A stretch of 64,000 nucleotides of DNA from Dolichospermum sp. DET69. GTDB lineage: Bacteria; Cyanobacteriota; Cyanobacteriia; Cyanobacteriales; Nostocaceae. The first letter of the stretch is position 1, and each line of letters begins with the position of its first letter. This document shows, piece by piece, positions 17,735 through 26,083 of this stretch. Both the position numbers and the translations under genes were made by a program. The notes beneath the pieces are model-generated. The model worked only from the letters and a program-made list of their open reading frames with translations, ran no database searches and was not told where the DNA came from. The stretch spans positions 3,389,501 through 3,453,500 of the forward strand of contig CP070233.1 of the NCBI GenBank assembly GCA_017355425.1. Direction: 5' to 3'.

Positions 17735-18088
17735 TTAAATTATGCTTACTGGACTTATTTTTATATTTCCTTGATGTTGAGAAATAGAATCTTGTTGTGT
17801 AAATTCATCAAATAATTTAAAAAATTCCTCAAAAGCAGTATTTTCATCTTTGGAGAAAAACAAAATAATCTGATCCCAAGTTTGATGAGAAGTAACATTA
17901 TATTTTTGCTGAACCCAATTTTGAAAACCTGAAAATTCTTGTTCTTGTTGTGTTTGAGGTATTGCTGTTTGACGACGTGCAAAGCAGTAACCAGCTAGAA
18001 ATGTGCGAAGGTTAGCTATAGTTGCTCGTCCTAAATACATAGCGGGACGTTTTTGGATATTGCGGATTAAATCATATAAATCAAGCAT
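17735..18088 (-). CDS. Putative immunity protein for the adjacent papain-fold toxin
   Basis: A 117-residue soluble protein. The start LYDLIRNIQKRPAMYLGRAT and FLAGYCFAR resemble a family of immunity-type proteins that accompany secreted or polymorphic toxins. It then has FQNWVQQKYNVTS and IILFFSKDENTAFEEFFKLFDEF. It lies 14 bases downstream of the papain-fold gene on the same strand. The order toxin then immunity gene and the family resemblance support an immunity role, but this is inference. Palindromic repeats begin 8 bases beyond the stop. Confidence 0.6.
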   Translation of the reverse strand: MLDLYDLIRNIQKRPAMYLGRATIANLRTFLAGYCFARRQTAIPQTQQEQEFSGFQNWVQQKYNVTSHQTWDQIILFFSKDENTAFEEFFKLFDEFTQQDSISQHQGNIKISPVSII

Positions 18089-18102
18089 AATGTTCCTCCT
18101 GT

Positions 18103-18468
18103 TTAAAATTCGGTTTCAGTGATTTGAAATTCTCCACCTAAATCTTGTACAGCGCAGTAGAAGTTATTTATCCAGTTTACCCTAGAAATTCCTTTGGTGT
18201 GAATATTGTCGAATATGAGTTCTTGTCCATCAATTTCTACCGCAATGGCATAATGTCTACCGTTGATAGAGATGTTTTGTTGCATAACTTCATGGTAGAT
18301 ATTACAAAAGGGATCTTCTGTACTCCCTGTAAACAAATTAATTTCTCTACCAGATATTTTCTGATTAATCAGGAATTGACGCAAGGCTATAGCACAGGGA
18401 ACACATTCAAAAATATGAAACTGTTGGGCTATATCACTCAGTTGATGAAGAATATCAGCATTAGTCAT
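18103..18468 (-). CDS. Papain-fold toxin-2-like protein
   Basis: A 121-residue single-domain protein with the papain-like order Cys, His, Asp/Asn: C22/C25 in FECVPCAIALRQFL, H71 in INGRHYAIAVEID and D86-N87 in LIFDNIH. This is the pattern of the Tox-PL-2 type papain-fold domains found at the ends of polymorphic toxins. Here it is a stand-alone domain, with no secretion signal or delivery module, next to a putative immunity gene. It could be an orphan cassette or a cysteine peptidase/deamidase acting inside the cell. Confidence 0.65.
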   Translation of the reverse strand: MTNADILHQLSDIAQQFHIFECVPCAIALRQFLINQKISGREINLFTGSTEDPFCNIYHEVMQQNISINGRHYAIAVEIDGQELIFDNIHTKGISRVNWINNFYCAVQDLGGEFQITETEF

Positions 18469-18566
18469 GAGGTAGGATATTTTTAACTAGAATAGAAAAA
18501 TATGTAAAGCTATAATCAGGATAAAAATATCATGAATTAGGAAGCCAGGGAATAAATTCGATTATT

Positions 18567-18747
18567 TGTCTGAATCAGGATGTCCAGGATTAAAGGATTA
18601 ACAGGATGTTTTTTGATGAATTGTGGTTCTATTCAATGATAGGGAATATATTTTTATTGCTCAAGAAATCAAATTATTAACTATTCACAGAAAATCTCTA
18701 AATTGCCATCCTGTCAATCCTCAAATCCTGGATATCCTGATTCTGAC
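18567..18747. repeat. Single copy of the palindromic repeat
   Basis: A full copy from TGTCTGAATCAGGATG to CCTGATTCTGAC, between the toxin gene and the first HicB-like gene. The rest of the 18469-18829 gap is AT-rich and carries the promoter of the next gene. Confidence 0.88.
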
Positions 18748-18794
18748 TAAATGGTTTTTTACATCATTTAACAAAGTATTTTTCATTATCATGT

Positions 18795-18800
18795 TATAAT
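18795..18800 (+). promoter_or_regulatory. Likely -10 box of the first HicB-like gene
   Basis: TATAAT lies 30 bases before the ATG at 18830. The same block (GTTATAAT, then GAGTTA-AAGAGTAAAAATATC) is repeated before the paralogue at 19515, so the promoter was duplicated with the gene. No convincing -35 box is visible. Confidence 0.5.
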
Positions 18801-18829
18801 CAATAGAGAGTTAAAAGAGTAAAAATATC

Positions 18830-19258
18830 ATGATTTTAGATGTAAAAAATGCTCTTTCCACAATTGCACCCAAGTTAACTTATGATGTGTTGATTGAGAA
18901 TCAAGAAGATGGGACGGTTAAAGCTACATTGTTAAGCTTACCAGAATGTCAAGGTTTAGGTACAAATAAAGAGGAAGCATTAAATAATCTGATTCAGCTT
19001 TTTCAAGCACGAAAACCAGAAATAGTAACTTTAGAAATTGAAGCAGCTAAAACAGAACATCCTTGGATGAAATTTGCAGGAATGCACAAGGATAATCCTC
19101 TTGTTACTGAAGCAATAGAAGATATAGAAGATGAAGGTAATGCTTGGGATGTGCTAGAGGCATTAACAGGAACTATTGAAGCACCAAGTGATTGGTCAAG
19201 TCAACATGATCACTATTTATATGGTAATCCTAAACATGACAATGAGATCAGAGAATGA
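18830..19258 (+). CDS. HicB-like antitoxin with a PIN-partner-type C-terminus
   Basis: A 142-residue protein. Residues 1-60 have a HicB-like fold (YDVLIENQEDGTVKATLLSLPEC, QGLGTNKEEAL). The C-terminus (LEALTGTIEAPSDWSSQHDHYLYG) is typical of cyanobacterial antitoxins paired with PIN toxins. Its stop overlaps by 4 bases the start of a PIN-like fragment at 19255, so this was an antitoxin/toxin operon. The first ~50 codons are nearly identical to those of the gene at 19515, but the C-termini differ. Confidence 0.72.
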   Translation: MILDVKNALSTIAPKLTYDVLIENQEDGTVKATLLSLPECQGLGTNKEEALNNLIQLFQARKPEIVTLEIEAAKTEHPWMKFAGMHKDNPLVTEAIEDIEDEGNAWDVLEALTGTIEAPSDWSSQHDHYLYGNPKHDNEIRE

Positions 19259-19383
19259 ATCAGGAAAGACTATTTTTAGATACGGTATTTATTCAGGCTC
19301 TACTAAACAAGAATGATCAATACCATACTCATTTTCAGGATATTTTTTGTCTGAATCAGGATGTCCACCGATTAAAGGATTAA
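19255..19383 (+). pseudogene. PIN-domain toxin fragment truncated by a repeat
   Basis: The frame starts MNQERLFLDTVFIQALLNKN, the first strand and helix of a VapC-like PIN domain with its first acidic residue (D9). It overlaps the upstream antitoxin (ATGA). After about 31 codons it enters the left end of the palindromic repeat at 19347 and stops at 19381-19383. No later PIN motifs follow, so the active site is lost. Confidence 0.7.
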
Positions 19384-19391
19384 CAGGATGA
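19347..19391. repeat. Left-end fragment of the palindromic repeat
   Basis: About 45 bases beginning TGTCTGAATCAGGATG and ending GGATTAACAGGATG, without the AT-rich centre or right arm. It is located where the PIN toxin reading frame breaks off. Confidence 0.75.
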
Positions 19392-19479
19392 TAAAATATA
19401 AAATGGACGATTGCTAATAAAATTCTATAAATCTTAAAATTATGTAGATGATAATTTTAACTTTCTTCAAGTATTGTGT

Positions 19480-19485
19480 TATAAT
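19480..19485 (+). promoter_or_regulatory. Likely -10 box of the second HicB-like gene
   Basis: TATAAT lies 30 bases before the ATG at 19515, in the same sequence context as at 18795. Confidence 0.5.
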
Positions 19486-19514
19486 TAATTCAGAGTTAGA
19501 AGAGTAAAAATATC

Positions 19515-19856
19515 ATGATTTTAGCTGTTAAAAATGCTCTTTCCACAATTGCACCCAAGTTAACTTATGATGTGTTAATTGAAAATCAAGAAGATGGCAC
19601 GGTTAAAGCGACATTATTAAGTTTACCAGAATGTCAAGGTTTAGGGAATACAGAAACGGAAGCAATAGAACAATTAGATAAAATTTTGCAAGTTCGTTTA
19701 GGAAATGCTAAGATTGTGACTTTAGAGATTGTCGCACCAAAAACAGAAAATCCTTGGCTAAAAATAGCGGGTAAATATAAGGATGATCCGCAATTCGATC
19801 AAATGCTAGAATATATAGAAGAATATCGTCGTGAACTAGATGCAATTAATGAATAA
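19515..19856 (+). CDS. HicB-like antitoxin, paralogue
   Basis: A 113-residue protein whose first ~50 residues nearly match those of the gene at 18830 (AVKNALSTIAPKLTYDVLIE). From NTETEAIEQLDKILQVRLG on it differs, ending in a charged helix (FDQMLEYIEEYRRELDAINE). It precedes a PIN-domain gene by 14 bases and is its likely antitoxin. The shared N-terminus with a different C-terminus and a different toxin suggests partner exchange after duplication. Confidence 0.72.
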   Translation: MILAVKNALSTIAPKLTYDVLIENQEDGTVKATLLSLPECQGLGNTETEAIEQLDKILQVRLGNAKIVTLEIVAPKTENPWLKIAGKYKDDPQFDQMLEYIEEYRRELDAINE

Positions 19857-19870
19857 AGGTTAATAAAGAA

Positions 19871-20299
19871 GTGGATAATTTAAGAATATTAGATACAGAT
19901 TATCTATCTTTATTACAGAGAGGCAATTCATTAATTAGACAGCGATTAACTATGTTCAATCCTGAAGATATTGCCATAACTGTTATCACCGCTACAGAAC
20001 AACTACGGGGAAGACTGAATATTATTAACAGGTGTGAATCAGCGAATGAATTAGTTTTAGCTTATGCTAGGTTAGAGGATACATTAGAAGACATAAATAG
20101 TCTAAATGTCCTACATTTTAGCGAAGCTGCGGGTAATATTTACACTGAATTAGTTAAGCAAAAAATCCGCGTTGGTACTCAAGATTTACGCATTGCTGCA
20201 ATTACATTATCAGTCAATGGGATTTTAGTAACTCGTAATTTTAAAGATTTTGAAAAAGTTCCTAATTTGCGTTTAGAAGATTGGAGTATTAGTGAATAA
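19871..20299 (+). CDS. VapC-like PIN-domain ribonuclease toxin
   Basis: A 142-residue PIN-domain protein with GTG start. Acidic active-site residues are visible in RILDTDYLSLLQRGN (D8), VITATEQLRGRL (Glu) and VGTQDLRIAAI (Asp), with a final LVTRNFKDFEKVPNLRLEDW. Such toxins cleave RNA, often tRNA or rRNA. The stop TAA (20297-20299) is followed directly by a palindromic repeat copy. Confidence 0.85.
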   Translation: MDNLRILDTDYLSLLQRGNSLIRQRLTMFNPEDIAITVITATEQLRGRLNIINRCESANELVLAYARLEDTLEDINSLNVLHFSEAAGNIYTELVKQKIRVGTQDLRIAAITLSVNGILVTRNFKDFEKVPNLRLEDWSISE

Positions 20300-20866
20300 T
20301 GTCTGAATCAGGATATCCACCGATTAGAGGATTAACAGGATGTTTTTTAGAAAATATAGGTTTTTGTGAATAATAGAAAATATATTTTTCTCTAAATTAT
20401 AATTTATAATGATTAAATATTCACAGAAAATCTATAAATCACAATCCTGTACATCCTCAAATCTTGGATATCCTGATTCTGATTAATTTAATTGTCTGAA
20501 TCAGGATGCCCAGGATTAAAGGATTAACAGGATGTTTTTTGATAACTTATGGTTTTATTAAATGATAGGGAATATATTTTTATTGTTCAAACAATCAAAC
20601 CATTAACTATTCACAGAAAATCTCTAAATTGCCATCCTGTACATCCTCAAATCCTGAATATCCTGATTCTGATTAATTCAATTATCTGAATCAGGATTTT
20701 CAGGATTAAAGGATTAACAGGATGTTTTTTGATAACTTATGGTTTTATTGAATGATAGGGAATATATTTTTATTGTTCAAAAAATCAAATTATTAACTAT
20801 TCACAGAAAATCTCTAAATTGCCATCCTGTACATCCTTAAATCCTGGATATCCTGATTCTGACTAT
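20300..20866. repeat. Three consecutive palindromic repeat copies
   Basis: Copies begin at 20300, 20493 and 20683, each about 183-190 bp with the same arms as the array at 16781. The first is more diverged in the centre. The last one ends GATTCTGACTA, of which the CTA at 20863-20865 is the stop codon (TAG) of the WD40 gene on the minus strand. The whole gap between the VapC-like and WD40 genes is repeat. Confidence 0.88.
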
Positions 20867-22306
20867 AATAACTCCCAAATTTTGATAGTCCCATCATCAC
20901 TACCACTAGCAAGGCTTTGACCATCAGGGCTGTATGTTACAGAACGAACCCAGCTAGAATGACCTGTAAGGGTTTGAAGTAGTTTTCCTGTAGTCACATT
21001 CCATATCTTGATAGTCCTGTCCAAACTGCCACTAGCAAGGGTTTGACCATCAGGGCTGTATGCTACGGAATTAACCGTGCCAGAATGACCTGTAAGGGTT
21101 TGAAGTAGTTTTCCTGTAGTCACACTCCATATCTTGATAGTCCTGTCCCCACTGCTACTAGCAAGGTTTTGACCATCAGGGCTATATGCTACATAACGAA
21201 CCCAGCTAGAATGACCTGTAAAAGTTTGAAGTAGTTGTCCTGTAGGCTTATTCCATATCTTGATAGTGTTGTCATCACTCCCACTAGCCAAGATTTGACC
21301 ATCAGGGCTATATGCTACATAACGAACCCAGCTAGAATGACCTGTAAGGGTTTGAAGTAGTTTTCCTGTAGTCACATTCCATATCTTGATAGTCCTGTCC
21401 AAACTGCCACTAGCAAGGGTTTGACCATCAGGGCTGTATGCTACAGAATTAACTGAGTCAGAATGATCGGTAAGAGTTTGCAGTAGCCTTTCTGTAGACA
21501 CATTCCATATCTTGATAGTGTTGTCATCACGTCCAATAGCCAAGATTTGACCATCGGGGCTAAAGGCTACAGAATTAACCTTAGAATGACCCATAAGAGT
21601 TTGCAGTAACCTTCCCCTCACATCCCAAAGTTTGACAATTGTATCCGCACTTCCACTAGCAAGAGTTTGACCATTGGGGCTAAATACTACAGAAGTAATA
21701 TATTGAGAATGGAAAGTGAAGGTTTGCGGTAGCTTATCTATAACTTGTCGCTGTGAAGTTGATTTCACAACAGCAGATGGTTTTGGTCTAACAACTCCGG
21801 GAAAAATATCAACACCAAGATTTGTAGAGCGATCGCACCAATAACATTTACCATAGGTTTGGCTATAGTAATGACTATCTAGCATTTCGCATTCATTTAG
21901 TCCATTTCTAGCAACTTTTAACGATTGCATCCATTCTTTAGCTGTAGGACGTAACTGAGGATTTTCATAACCATCATTAAAGCATTTAAGAAAACATCTT
22001 CTGATCTCTGAATGTACAATATCAAGAGGAATTGTTCTATCTACAGATTGAATTAAACTATTTGCACTATATAACCATATACTCCGACGAACAAGTTCAT
22101 TAATTTCTGGAGTTTCTCCTGTACCTATCCATTTTCCCTGAAAAGGACTATTCCCCCCAAATAATAATTGATAGATAATTACTGCTAATCGAAATCTATC
22201 ATGTATTTCCGTTTGTTCAATACTAGAAAAATCTTTACCAATTAATTCCGGTGGTGTATATCCTTCTGAACCAACTAAACAACGATAAATTCTACCATTT
22301 CTCGGA
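20863..22306 (-). CDS. Kinase C-lobe plus WD40 propeller (3' part of a frameshifted gene)
   Basis: This frame continues the kinase encoded at 22292-22816 after a one-base shift. It starts NPRNGRIYRCLVGSEGYTPPEL (kinase APE-like region), goes through the helical C-lobe (FRLAVIIYQLLFGGNSPF) and ends the kinase near RPTAKEWMQSL. Residues after that form a linker and seven WD40 repeats (GHSxxVxSVAYSPDGQTLASGSxDxTIKIW), enough for one beta-propeller. If the shift were absent, one ~650-residue kinase-WD40 protein would result. Without it, the largest independently startable frame is 20863-21930. The WD repeats are very similar to each other. Confidence 0.82.
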
Positions 22307-22816
22307 TTTTTTTACCTGAAAAGAATCTGTATCAATAATTGAAGGTAAAGCCCGATCATTAACCAGAATATTTTGTGGGTTAATATCACCCAATACATAA
22401 CCAGCAGTGTGAAGTGCTTCAATAATTGAAACGATATTCATCGCTGTTGTGTGTAGAAACCGCCAATCAACTTTAATTTTCTCACGTTTACGAAGTTGGG
22501 GATTATAAATATTAAGAAGTTCTTTTGCATCTCTAACTTCTGGCATCAAAAAGCCTACAAAATCACCCTGATCATTTTTCAATGGTGACTTAGGCCAAGC
22601 AAAGGAAATATGATTAAGATGGGCATTTGGCTCTTGTGGAGGGTGATCTATCATTACTGCTAATTTTTGCACCCGTTCTGGTGTTGGTTTATGGTAAATT
22701 TTAGCTAAATAACCATTTTCATTAGTTCGCCAAATTTTCGCTTCACCACTATTGAATATTGCTTCACCTAACAGACTAATTGATTTATTTGTAATAGCAC
22801 AGGTGAGAACTGTCAT
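22292..22816 (-). CDS. Ser/Thr kinase N-terminal part (TerY-P type), frameshifted
   Basis: A 174-residue frame with the kinase N-lobe and catalytic loop. The ATP lysine is probably K39 (GYLAKIYHKP); the catalytic loop is LGDINPQNILVND (D144, N149) and the metal site is IIDTDSFQV (D162/D164). These match the atypical kinases of TerY-P triads. The frame then hits an A7 run (22313-22307) and stops four codons later. With one A fewer, it continues cleanly into the downstream C-lobe and WD40 region. This is either a sequencing or replication slip, or transcriptional slippage restores it. The PP2C and VWA genes lie upstream on the same strand. Confidence 0.85.
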   Translation of the reverse strand: MTVLTCAITNKSISLLGEAIFNSGEAKIWRTNENGYLAKIYHKPTPERVQKLAVMIDHPPQEPNAHLNHISFAWPKSPLKNDQGDFVGFLMPEVRDAKELLNIYNPQLRKREKIKVDWRFLHTTAMNIVSIIEALHTAGYVLGDINPQNILVNDRALPSIIDTDSFQVKKSEKW

Positions 22817-22879
22817 AGAATTTTAATTAAATAGGATAACATCAATATCAAATAGTAGTTGAAAACTTGTACAGCAAAT

Positions 22880-23000
22880 TTTTAACCTCTCTCTAAACCT
22901 CTCCGATACAAGGGGAGAGGCTTTGAAACTCTCTGTACAAAAACTCATTTTTTCATGTTCCCTCTCCTCTTAGGAGAGGGTTAGGGAGAGGTTCTTGAAA
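22880..23000. repeat. Palindromic CTCTCC/GGAGAG repeat
   Basis: Two C/T-rich and G/A-rich pairs (AACCTCTCC/GGGGAGAGG and CCCTCTCCTCTTAGGAGAGGG) form stacked hairpins between the kinase and the phosphatase genes. The same family fills the interior of the MITE at 2444. Confidence 0.6.
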
Positions 23001-23008
23001 ATTCTGGA

Positions 23009-23785
23009 TTAATTTTCAAAAAGACACAAAACCAAAGTTTTATCATCATCAGTACGAGAATTTAGCCTTTCAGAATTGAGAAAATCAATAATATATTGAT
23101 CATCCTCTTCTGGATTATTTGTTTCTCGCAAATATTCCTCAAATGGTTTAAAGAATGGCGGAAAAGGTTTCCAGTCACTCAAGCGAATTGCTACTTTTTC
23201 TAGCCCATCAGTAGAAGCACAAATAAACTCTTGATTTCCTGAAATTACCTGTACCTGCATTTCCTCAACTGCATTAGCTGAAGTGACAAAAGTTGTTTCG
23301 TTGAAAAACTCCCCTTTATCTGGTTTAAACAACAATTGATATTCTGAATCTTGGGGATGCACTATCATAAATCCATCACCAATTTGCATGGCTGCAACCC
23401 ATTCAGGAGTTGCTATAAAAACTAACAATGTACAAGCTAAATCATTAACAGAATCACCTTTGTTAGTTCCTTGTTTATTTAACTCTTTAATAACTTTTTT
23501 GAAGGTTTGATTAAAAAGCTTTTTAACCTCTTTTTCGGTAAGTGGTTTAGACAGATTTTCCCAGAATTTTTTGCGATTATTAAGATTTCCTTTAAGGTAG
23601 TTGAGCGCAGTGTCTACCGCTAATTCAGAACCAATTTGAGAATATTTCGCACTCCCAGCACCGTCAGCAACTGCACCCACAATCACATCATTAAAAATGC
23701 GGTAATTTCCGCAGTCTTGACAGGGTATTTTTTCCGCTTGATGACTCGTACCCACCGCAGAACGAGCAATTGCTTTCCAACTCAC
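23009..23785 (-). CDS. PP2C-family protein phosphatase (TerY-P triad)
   Basis: A 258-residue PP2C-like phosphatase. Metal-binding motifs include CQDCGNY near the N-terminus, GAVADGAGSAKYS (DGAGS 41-45), MQIGDGFMIV and FICASTDGLE. It should remove phosphate added by the neighbouring kinase. The gene lies between the VWA gene (upstream) and the kinase (downstream) in one direction, which is the defining set of TerY-P phosphorylation triads described by comparative genomics for Ter-linked stress and defence systems. No ter genes are seen next to it. Confidence 0.85.
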   Translation of the reverse strand: MSWKAIARSAVGTSHQAEKIPCQDCGNYRIFNDVIVGAVADGAGSAKYSQIGSELAVDTALNYLKGNLNNRKKFWENLSKPLTEKEVKKLFNQTFKKVIKELNKQGTNKGDSVNDLACTLLVFIATPEWVAAMQIGDGFMIVHPQDSEYQLLFKPDKGEFFNETTFVTSANAVEEMQVQVISGNQEFICASTDGLEKVAIRLSDWKPFPPFFKPFEEYLRETNNPEEDDQYIIDFLNSERLNSRTDDDKTLVLCLFEN

Positions 23786-23843
23786 AATAAATAAATCCTC
23801 AAAATATCATCTTTAAATTTAAGTAATCTGATTTAAGGTTTTC

Positions 23844-24007
23844 GGCGAATATAATTCGCTACTACACAAACAAAGTCCACACTATGGCTAACGCCACGCT
23901 ACGCTATCGACAAGCTCAGTGACCGCCTTCGTGGACTAATGAAAAATCAAGGTTTTTAACCCACGAAGGTGGGTTTTGCCTGTGTGGTTCCGCGATTTAT
24001 AATCGCC
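23844..24007. repeat. 164-bp dispersed inverted repeat (GGCGA..TCGCC ends)
   Basis: The left arm GGCGAATATAATTCGC (with TACTACACAAACAAAGTCCAC) and the right arm GTGTGGTTCCGCGATTTATAATCGCC region are inverted repeats, a pattern common in Nostocales. A short HIP-like palindrome (GGCTAACGCCACGCTACGC) is inserted near 23885. It lies between the VWA and PP2C genes, splitting the triad transcript region. Confidence 0.65.
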
Positions 24008-24024
24008 TTTTCCAACTATTCAGA

Positions 24025-24681
24025 TTATGTTATAATCTGACCCCATCCCATCGGCGGTAATGCTACAGCTTCACCTACCTTGCCACTAGAAACCCGTTTC
24101 ATGGAAGTGGAAAGCCAACGAAATAAAGAGCGAAAATCTAAGCCATTCAGCGTCACTGGAGGACGTTCTGGAGGTGCAATTTGTCTGAGTTTATTCATAT
24201 CCGCACCCTGAACACCAACAGTAAAAAACAACATTCGGCGCTGTTCTTCTGCTTCCCTCACTCTTTGGGCTGCACCTTCCCAGTAATCTGTAGGCGCACC
24301 ATCGGTAATTAAAATTACCCAAGGACGATAATACAGTACACCGTTATCTTTATAAGTCTGTTTGCGTTGTTCTAATAAATCCAAAGCGTATTCTATGGCT
24401 GCACCCATTGGTGTAACACCCTCTGTTTCTAGCTTAGGCGGTGTAAACTGGTCTATAGTGACAAAATCTTGTGTTAGTCGCACAGGTCCAAAGGTGACGA
24501 TAGCAACTTCTACACTTAAAGAGGCTTGAGCATCTTTCATCACATCTTCTTTGAAAGCTGCCAAACCTCTATTTAACTCCTGGATAGGTTGTCCTGACAT
24601 TGAGCCAGAGGTATCAAGCAAGAGAATTACCGGACAACGATTTTCCGGGTTTTCCACAAATTCAGGTAAACCTACTGGCAT
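24025..24681 (-). CDS. TerY-like VWA-domain protein
   Basis: A 218-residue von Willebrand factor A domain protein. The MIDAS metal site is complete: DTSGS (23-27), T90 in EGVTPMG and D127 in ILITDGAPTD. TerY-like VWA proteins are partners of the PP2C phosphatase and kinase encoded downstream here; the metal-dependent adhesion site probably assembles the complex. It is the first gene of the three on the minus strand. Confidence 0.88.
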   Translation of the reverse strand: MPVGLPEFVENPENRCPVILLLDTSGSMSGQPIQELNRGLAAFKEDVMKDAQASLSVEVAIVTFGPVRLTQDFVTIDQFTPPKLETEGVTPMGAAIEYALDLLEQRKQTYKDNGVLYYRPWVILITDGAPTDYWEGAAQRVREAEEQRRMLFFTVGVQGADMNKLRQIAPPERPPVTLNGLDFRSLFRWLSTSMKRVSSGKVGEAVALPPMGWGQIIT

Positions 24682-24798
24682 TTTTGATACTCCTGTTTAA
24701 TCAAATATAGAATGTAAAATGTCTAGTTTAGATTCTACTGGTTAATACCTATTTTAACATGAGTGTTTTTACGGAATCAATACCCGTATCTATCAACA

Positions 24799-24826
24799 GT
24801 AAGGGTTTAGCACTGCTAAACCCCTG
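24799..24826. repeat. Short palindrome GGGTTTAGCA/TGCTAAACCC
   Basis: GTAAGGGTTTAGCAC followed by TGCTAAACCCCTGC makes a near-perfect hairpin. The same palindrome is found at 27948-27976 and, split by a MITE, at 3911-4151. Confidence 0.65.
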
Positions 24827-24904
24827 CGAATTTAGAGAATTGATTAAATCTTTACCCTAATCCCCCTATCCGCTAAACTCAGAGATGCTGCGTTAATTCT
24901 GAAT

Positions 24905-26083
24905 ATGTCCGACTCCCAAGTAAGTGCTGCTGTTGCGAAACTCTACGACACCTATCCATTCCCCCCTGAACCCATCCTCGACGAACCACCACCAGGATAT
25001 AATTGGCGTTGGAATTGGTTAGCTGCATACAACTTCTGCACAGGGAGAAAACCACAAAAGCAAGATATCCGCATTTTAGATGCTGGTTGTGGTTCAGGAG
25101 TCGGAACAGAATATTTAGTCCATCTCAACCCCCACGCGCAGGTAGTAGGAATAGATTTAAGTGCTGGTACATTAGAAGTAGCAAAAAAACGCTGTCAAAG
25201 CTCCGGTGCTGACCGTGTAGAATTTCATCATCTGAGTATCTATGATGTAGAACAGATACCAGGACAATTCGATTTAATTAATTGCGTTGGTGTGCTTCAT
25301 CATCTCCCAGATCCCATTCGTGGTATTCAAGCCTTAGCGAAAAAACTCGCTCCAGGTGGAATAATGCACATCTTTGTGTATGGAGAATTGGGAAGATGGG
25401 AAATACAACTAATGCAAAAAGCGATCGCACTTCTCCAAGGTAACAAACGCGGTGACTACCGTGATGGTGTTCAAGTCGGACGAAAAATATTTGCTTCTTT
25501 ACCAGAAAACAACCGCATTGTCAAGCGAGAAAAAGAAAGATGGGCAATGGAAAACCAGCGGGATGAATGTTTTGCCGATATGTACGTACATCCCCAGGAA
25601 ACTGATTACAATATTGATACACTATTTCAATTAATAGATGCTTCTGGTTTAGACTTTGTAGGTTTTTCCAATCCTGGATTTTGGCAACTGGAAAAGCTTC
25701 TAGAAAAAGCACCAGAGCTAATTGAACGAGCAGAAGAATTAACAGAACATCAACGTTATCGTCTCGTAGAATTACTAAATCCAGAAGTAACTCATTACGA
25801 GTTTTTCCTCAGTCGTCCCCCCATACCCAAAACCGATTGGTCAGCAGATAACACACTACTAACTGCGATTCCCGAACTGAACCCTTGCATAGATGGTTTT
25901 CCTAGTCAATGTTTATTTAACTATGATTACCAAATAGTTAACTTATCAATAGTCGAATTTGAATTTATGAAAAGCTGTGATGGTAAATCTACCATAGCGG
26001 AGATTTTAACCACAGTACAGTTTGATTTAGATGGAGTTAGAAATCTTTTGAAACAACAAATGATTTTACTGACACCCGGTTAA
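24905..26083 (+). CDS. Class I SAM-dependent methyltransferase with C-terminal extension
   Basis: A 392-residue protein. Residues 45-165 form a Rossmann methyltransferase: motif I ILDAGCGSGVGTEYL, VVGIDLSAGTLEVAKKR with the acidic adenosine ligand, FDLINCVGVLHHLPDP and LAPGGIMHIFVYG. The C-terminal ~200 residues (HYEFFLSRPP to LLKQQMILLTPG) are characteristic of a cyanobacterial family; the last ~100 look like a small helical winged domain. The substrate is unknown. A remnant of a second copy of the 3' end lies at 27218. Confidence 0.88.
   Translation: MSDSQVSAAVAKLYDTYPFPPEPILDEPPPGYNWRWNWLAAYNFCTGRKPQKQDIRILDAGCGSGVGTEYLVHLNPHAQVVGIDLSAGTLEVAKKRCQSSGADRVEFHHLSIYDVEQIPGQFDLINCVGVLHHLPDPIRGIQALAKKLAPGGIMHIFVYGELGRWEIQLMQKAIALLQGNKRGDYRDGVQVGRKIFASLPENNRIVKREKERWAMENQRDECFADMYVHPQETDYNIDTLFQLIDASGLDFVGFSNPGFWQLEKLLEKAPELIERAEELTEHQRYRLVELLNPEVTHYEFFLSRPPIPKTDWSADNTLLTAIPELNPCIDGFPSQCLFNYDYQIVNLSIVEFEFMKSCDGKSTIAEILTTVQFDLDGVRNLLKQQMILLTPG

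Noticed and set aside
18145-18486. Open frame antisense to the papain-fold gene
   Set aside because: It is the shadow of a gene with convincing Cys/His/Asp motifs on the other strand.
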